NCBI GenBank assembly: GCA_021798655.1
Contig: JAJZFE010000387.1
Coordinates: forward strand, 1 to 6,044
Length of the DNA stretch: 6,044 nucleotides
Direction: 5' to 3'
Source of the DNA: Acidobacteriota bacterium
GTDB lineage: Bacteria > Acidobacteriota > Terriglobia > Terriglobales > Acidobacteriaceae
The first letter of the stretch is position 1. Each line of letters begins with the position of its first letter. Both the position numbers and the translations under genes were made by a program. The notes beneath the pieces are model-generated. The model saw nothing but the letters and a program-made list of their open reading frames with translations. It was not told the DNA's origin and made no database searches. Shown piece after piece: positions 3,053 to 6,044 of the stretch.

Positions 3053-6044
3053 ATACCGCGCCTGCACCTGCAGCGACCGCATCGCTGCCGCGCTTGTCAC
3101 CTCGCCAAACGTCTGCGAGTTCTCCGTCGTATCAATGCCGCTGTACTGCACCGTGTTGAGCACATTGGTCGCCGTCACGCGCGCCTCGAACGAGTTGCTC
3201 CCCTTCAACTGCACCGTCCGCGACAGCGACGCGCTCACTGCCACCGTCCCTGGCCCTTCGATCGATCCAATCGATGCCGTGCCCGGTTGCGTGATGCCGT
3301 TCACCGTCGCCGGCGCCGAAAACGCCGCCGGGTTGAAGAACTGCTTCACCGTGCCCTGCCCCTTCGTCGAAACAGCGTAGTTGCGGTTCGGCCGCTGCCG
3401 ATACGTCAATCCCGACGCAGCCTCCGCCTGGTTCGCAGAGTACTGCGGCGTAAGGTATTGCCCCGAGGCAAACGTGAACGTCCCGCTCAGCAGGAATCCA
3501 TCCAGCGCCTTCGACATCACGCCGCCTTTGTTGAAGAACATGCGATTCGGCCCAAACGGCAGCTCCGTCACCCAGTTGCCCGTCAGGTTGTGCCGCACGT
3601 CAAAGCTGCTGTTGCCCTCTTCGCCCTGCAGGTTGAAGTAGTTCTGCATCGGCGAGTGCGCCGCACCGTTGCCTGCCGCGCTCGCATCATCAATCGCGTG
3701 CGAGTACGTATACGTCGCCCCCAGCGCAATACCCTTCTGCTGCCGCTTCTGCAAACTCACTACCAGTTGGTTCGACCGCAACGTCGCCCCCGACGTCTCA
3801 AAGTCAAACGGCGCAACCCCCGCAATCGTCGCGCCCGCCGCCGTCGCATCCGGCGTGCCATAGATGTCCAGCCCCGACCCGTACGACCCGTTGTACCCCA
3901 CATTGAACACCGTCTGCAGCGGCAGAGTCTTCTGCGCATTCAGGTTGTAGATCTGCACCATCCCCAGCCGATAGTTCTTGTCCACCGCATAGTTGTTCGG
4001 GATCGTGTAGCTGGTCGAACACCCGAAACCATTCGCGAGCGTCATGTTCGCCGTCGTTGTAGTCGTCGTCGTTCTACAGCCTGAGGTCAGCGTGTTCGTC
4101 TGCGTCACAGCAAACGGCGACTGGTGCGACAGCGACTGCGCGAAGCTCGCAAACGCGCCTGTGTTGTAGTTGATGCCATAGCCGCCGCGCACCACCACAT
4201 CCTTCATCAGCTTTGCCTTTGCCGTCGGCCGCCACGCAAACCCCACACGCGGCGCATACATCGTCCGGTCAGGATTCACCAGGCTCGCGTTGTTCCCGCC
4301 CTCGTAGAGCCCGTTCTGCCCCGGCGTCACGGTGTCCACCGCCGTGAAGTCCGCGTTGTGATCCAGGTTCACCAGCCGGTTGTTCTTCTCCGTGTACGGA
4401 GCAAAATACTCGTACCGCAATCCATAGTTCAGCGTCAGGTTCGATGCCACACGAAAGTCGTCCTGCACGTACCAGTCGTACACATTCTCGCGCAGGTAGA
4501 TCTTGTACAGCCCCGCTTGAATTGCCGTCGTCGCCGGCAGCCCCAGCAGAAAATCCGCAAACCCCGAGCCGCTGTTCGTCCCCGCCGTCCCTGCCGCCTG
4601 CGACGCCGGGCTGCTCGTCGCGTAGCCGGTAAACGTAAAGCTTCCCAGCGGATTGCTCCCGCCGATCTGGTCGTTATGCACGCGCCGCACGTCCACGCCA
4701 AACCGCATGTTGTGCTTCTTCCGACGCCACGCCACAAAATCCGAAAAGCTGATCGTCTGGTTCAGCGTCTCACTCGGAGTCGTGTTCGTCAGGCCCGCAA
4801 AGTTGGTGATGTTCAGCGCCGCCAGCCCGTTATAGAAACGCGCGTCTGCAAAGTTCCCCGCCTGGTTCGGAATCGTTAGCCCTGCCGTCGCCGAAGGGTT
4901 GTTCGCCGTGTCTGTAAAGTAGTTCCGCGTCTCCGCGTGCGAGCGGTTCCAGTTCAAGCTCGCGTTGTTGCTCAGCCGCCCATAGCCAATCGTGTAGCCC
5001 GCGTTCACCGCGTTGCCGTCGCTCTGCGTCGCTCCGCCCAGCGGTAGAAAGATGTTCCGCTGGTCGCTCGCTGCGTGAGAGTAGTTGTAGCTCACATTGA
5101 TGTTCTGCCGCAGTGTCGGCTTCGTATTCGCACTCTGTTGTCCGCGTCCACCGCCGCCGCTGCGCCCGCCACCGAACGCACCGAACGGCGTGTTCGTCGC
5201 CTGCCCCAGCGTGCGAATATACCGCGAGTTGATCGCCACATTGTTATTGCCCGCGTTCGAGATCGTCTGGTAGTTGTATCCCTGCGCGTTCACCGGAATA
5301 TTCGGCGCAGGATAGTAGCTCAGCAGCGCCTGCGCAATCGGCGAGATCGCCTCGCTCGCATTCGCCAGGTTGTTGCCCGCGACCGGCAAGCCCGTCTTCG
5401 GGTCATACAGCGTCACCGCCTGCGTCTGCCCGTTCACCACCTGCGTCGACTGCGAAAAATCTCCCGCGCGCTCCAGCGTCGTCGGCACGCGCACCGGGTT
5501 CGGCAGAAACGCGTTCAGGTTCTTCTGCCCCGTCAGGTTCAGAAACACAAACTGCTTCGTGTTCGGCTTCGTCAACCCCGGCAGATACGGCGATCCTCCA
5601 ATCGTCACACCATAGCGATTGCTGTACGCCGCCGGATTGGTCAACGGCAGCAGGCTCGGCGACCACGGTGCCGAGTTCAGCGCATTGTTGCCGCCCTGAT
5701 AAAAAATGCTCCCGTGCGGCTGTGCCGGGTTGAAGTTCCTGAACGCCCCGAACCCGCCACCACCGCCGCCGCGTCCTCCACGACCACCGCCGCCGAATCC
5801 ACCGCCCGGCCCGCTGCCGCCCATCATGCTGCCCAGCGCGCCAACGATCGCACTCGTCGGGTCGCCTCCCTGCGGAATCATCCCGCTCGCACGCGCCTGC
5901 GCCACGGCATCCTCCACGCGCGACCGCAGCTCGTCCTGGCTGATCCCCGCCAGCCCGTTCTCCTGCGCCGTCGCACTGCCGCTCACCGCAATCGAATCGT
6001 TGCCCGCATCGCCGCTGTCGCTTATCCCGCTCAACGACGGCAAC
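3044..6044 (-). CDS. Oar-like TonB-dependent outer-membrane receptor, N-terminus cut by window edge
   Basis: The frame is open from the right edge to TAG at 3046-3044, leaving 999 residues. The TTG at 6043 is an internal Leu codon, not a start. Numbering from 6043, residues 1-70 contain an I-A-V-S-G-S-A stretch and a short helix (34-54). A glycine/arginine-rich linker at 75-101 precedes the family hallmark F-N-P-A-Q-P-H-G-S-I-F-Y-Q-G (104-117) and a plug-like stretch with R-Y-G-V-T-I-G-G (143-150) and L-E-R-A-G-D-F (190-196). About 305-999 is an Asn/Thr/Tyr-rich beta-barrel with D-W-Y-V-Q-D-D-F (523-530), L-N-Y-G-L-R-Y-E-Y (538-546), Y-A-P-R-V-G-F-A-W (596-604), F-D-V-R-H-N-L-T (814-821) and T-N-V-L-N-T-V-Q-Y (959-967). 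It ends ARYRF, the terminal aromatic signal for barrel insertion. Such proteins sit in the outer membrane and in Acidobacteria are thought to take up or bind large substrates; here the ligand is unknown. The missing part should carry a signal peptide and a carboxypeptidase-regulatory-like domain. Confidence 0.93.
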   Translation of the reverse strand, partial: LPSLSGISDSGDAGNDSIAVSGSATAQENGLAGISQDELRSRVEDAVAQARASGMIPQGGDPTSAIVGALGSMMGGSGPGGGFGGGGRGGRGGGGGGFGAFRNFNPAQPHGSIFYQGGNNALNSAPWSPSLLPLTNPAAYSNRYGVTIGGSPYLPGLTKPNTKQFVFLNLTGQKNLNAFLPNPVRVPTTLERAGDFSQSTQVVNGQTQAVTLYDPKTGLPVAGNNLANASEAISPIAQALLSYYPAPNIPVNAQGYNYQTISNAGNNNVAINSRYIRTLGQATNTPFGAFGGGRSGGGGRGQQSANTKPTLRQNINVSYNYSHAASDQRNIFLPLGGATQSDGNAVNAGYTIGYGRLSNNASLNWNRSHAETRNYFTDTANNPSATAGLTIPNQAGNFADARFYNGLAALNITNFAGLTNTTPSETLNQTISFSDFVAWRRKKHNMRFGVDVRRVHNDQIGGSNPLGSFTFTGYATSSPASQAAGTAGTNSGSGFADFLLGLPATTAIQAGLYKIYLRENVYDWYVQDDFRVASNLTLNYGLRYEYFAPYTEKNNRLVNLDHNADFTAVDTVTPGQNGLYEGGNNASLVNPDRTMYAPRVGFAWRPTAKAKLMKDVVVRGGYGINYNTGAFASFAQSLSHQSPFAVTQTNTLTSGCRTTTTTTTANMTLANGFGCSTSYTIPNNYAVDKNYRLGMVQIYNLNAQKTLPLQTVFNVGYNGSYGSGLDIYGTPDATAAGATIAGVAPFDFETSGATLRSNQLVVSLQKRQQKGIALGATYTYSHAIDDASAAGNGAAHSPMQNYFNLQGEEGNSSFDVRHNLTGNWVTELPFGPNRMFFNKGGVMSKALDGFLLSGTFTFASGQYLTPQYSANQAEAASGLTYRQRPNRNYAVSTKGQGTVKQFFNPAAFSAPATVNGITQPGTASIGSIEGPGTVAVSASLSRTVQLKGSNSFEARVTATNVLNTVQYSGIDTTENSQTFGEVTSAAAMRSLQVQARYRF
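4052..4072 (-). repeat. Seven-codon threonine run in the receptor gene
   Basis: Seven consecutive Thr codons (three ACG, ACT, ACA, two ACG) encode residues 658-664. They lie between Cys656 and Cys675, the only two cysteines I find in the 999 visible residues. The barrel context suggests a surface loop. The triplet period keeps the frame if copy number changes. Confidence 0.8.
5141..5185 (-). repeat. Second glycine-rich low-complexity segment of the receptor (FGAF, then GGG/R/S)
   Basis: Residues 287-301 read FGAFGGGRSGGGGRG. They lie between the plug-like region and the first clear barrel strands. Composition matches the larger linker at 75-101 and the FGAF motif is shared. Confidence 0.75.
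5741..5821 (-). repeat. Main glycine/arginine-rich linker of the receptor
   Basis: Residues 75-101 are almost entirely Gly with three Arg and several Phe, and end in FGAF. The DNA is a run of GGC/GGT/GGA codons. This position, just before the Q-P-H-G-S-I-F-Y hallmark, is where glycine-rich linkers are commonly found in Acidobacterial Oar-like receptors. Confidence 0.85.

Noticed and set aside
3287..4879. Long plus-strand open frames antisense to the receptor gene (3287-4084 and 4124-4879).
   Set aside because: They have the same Arg/His-rich composition and the same mirror-frame explanation. The receptor frame on the minus strand carries recognised barrel motifs throughout.
6041..6043. TTG at the right edge as the start of the receptor.
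   Set aside because: The frame is open to the edge and the visible protein lacks a signal peptide and full plug, so the gene must begin outside the window.

Overview
The window reads as a piece of a GC-rich (about 60% or more) soil-type Acidobacteriota genome, most likely from the Terriglobales/Acidobacteriaceae group. This is inferred from gene families alone. The combination of a large Oar-like TonB-dependent outer-membrane receptor with glycine-rich linkers and a VWA protein of the 'VWFA-related Acidobacterial domain' type is characteristic of that phylum, where both families are strongly expanded. No rRNA, tRNA, CRISPR array, insertion sequence or phage gene was found.

All three genes lie on the minus strand and read from right to left. 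(1) Positions 6044-3044 hold most of an Oar-like TonB-dependent receptor. Its N-terminus (signal peptide, probable carboxypeptidase-regulatory-like domain and first part of the plug) lies outside the window, while its C-terminus is intact and ends in the Tyr-x-Phe expected of an outer-membrane beta-barrel. (2) Positions 2980-785 hold a complete secreted VWA-domain protein of 731 residues. It starts 63 bp after the receptor stop, with its own Shine-Dalgarno and no visible promoter, so the two genes look co-transcribed. (3) After a 129-bp gap that holds a possible weak terminator and a sigma70-like promoter, positions 655-1 hold the first 218 codons of a secreted tetratricopeptide-repeat (TPR) protein that runs off the left edge. 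This gene has a near-perfect AGGAGG ribosome binding site.

A plausible joint picture (inference) is an envelope module: an outer-membrane receptor for a large or polymeric substrate, with a periplasmic VWA protein and a periplasmic TPR protein as possible assembly or binding partners. No substrate can be read from the sequence.

The feature most worth a second look is a 42-bp heptamer tandem repeat (six AGGTTCT-like units, 3011-3052). It begins inside the last two sense codons of the receptor gene, supplies its final Phe and stop codon, and fills most of the gap before the VWA gene. Other notable details are a seven-Thr run between the only two cysteines seen in the receptor, two glycine-rich segments that share an FGAF motif, and a VWA domain whose metal-site (MIDAS) motifs are degenerate. 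I do not see a clearly new multi-gene system. The genes are ordinary accessory-type Acidobacteriota envelope genes.
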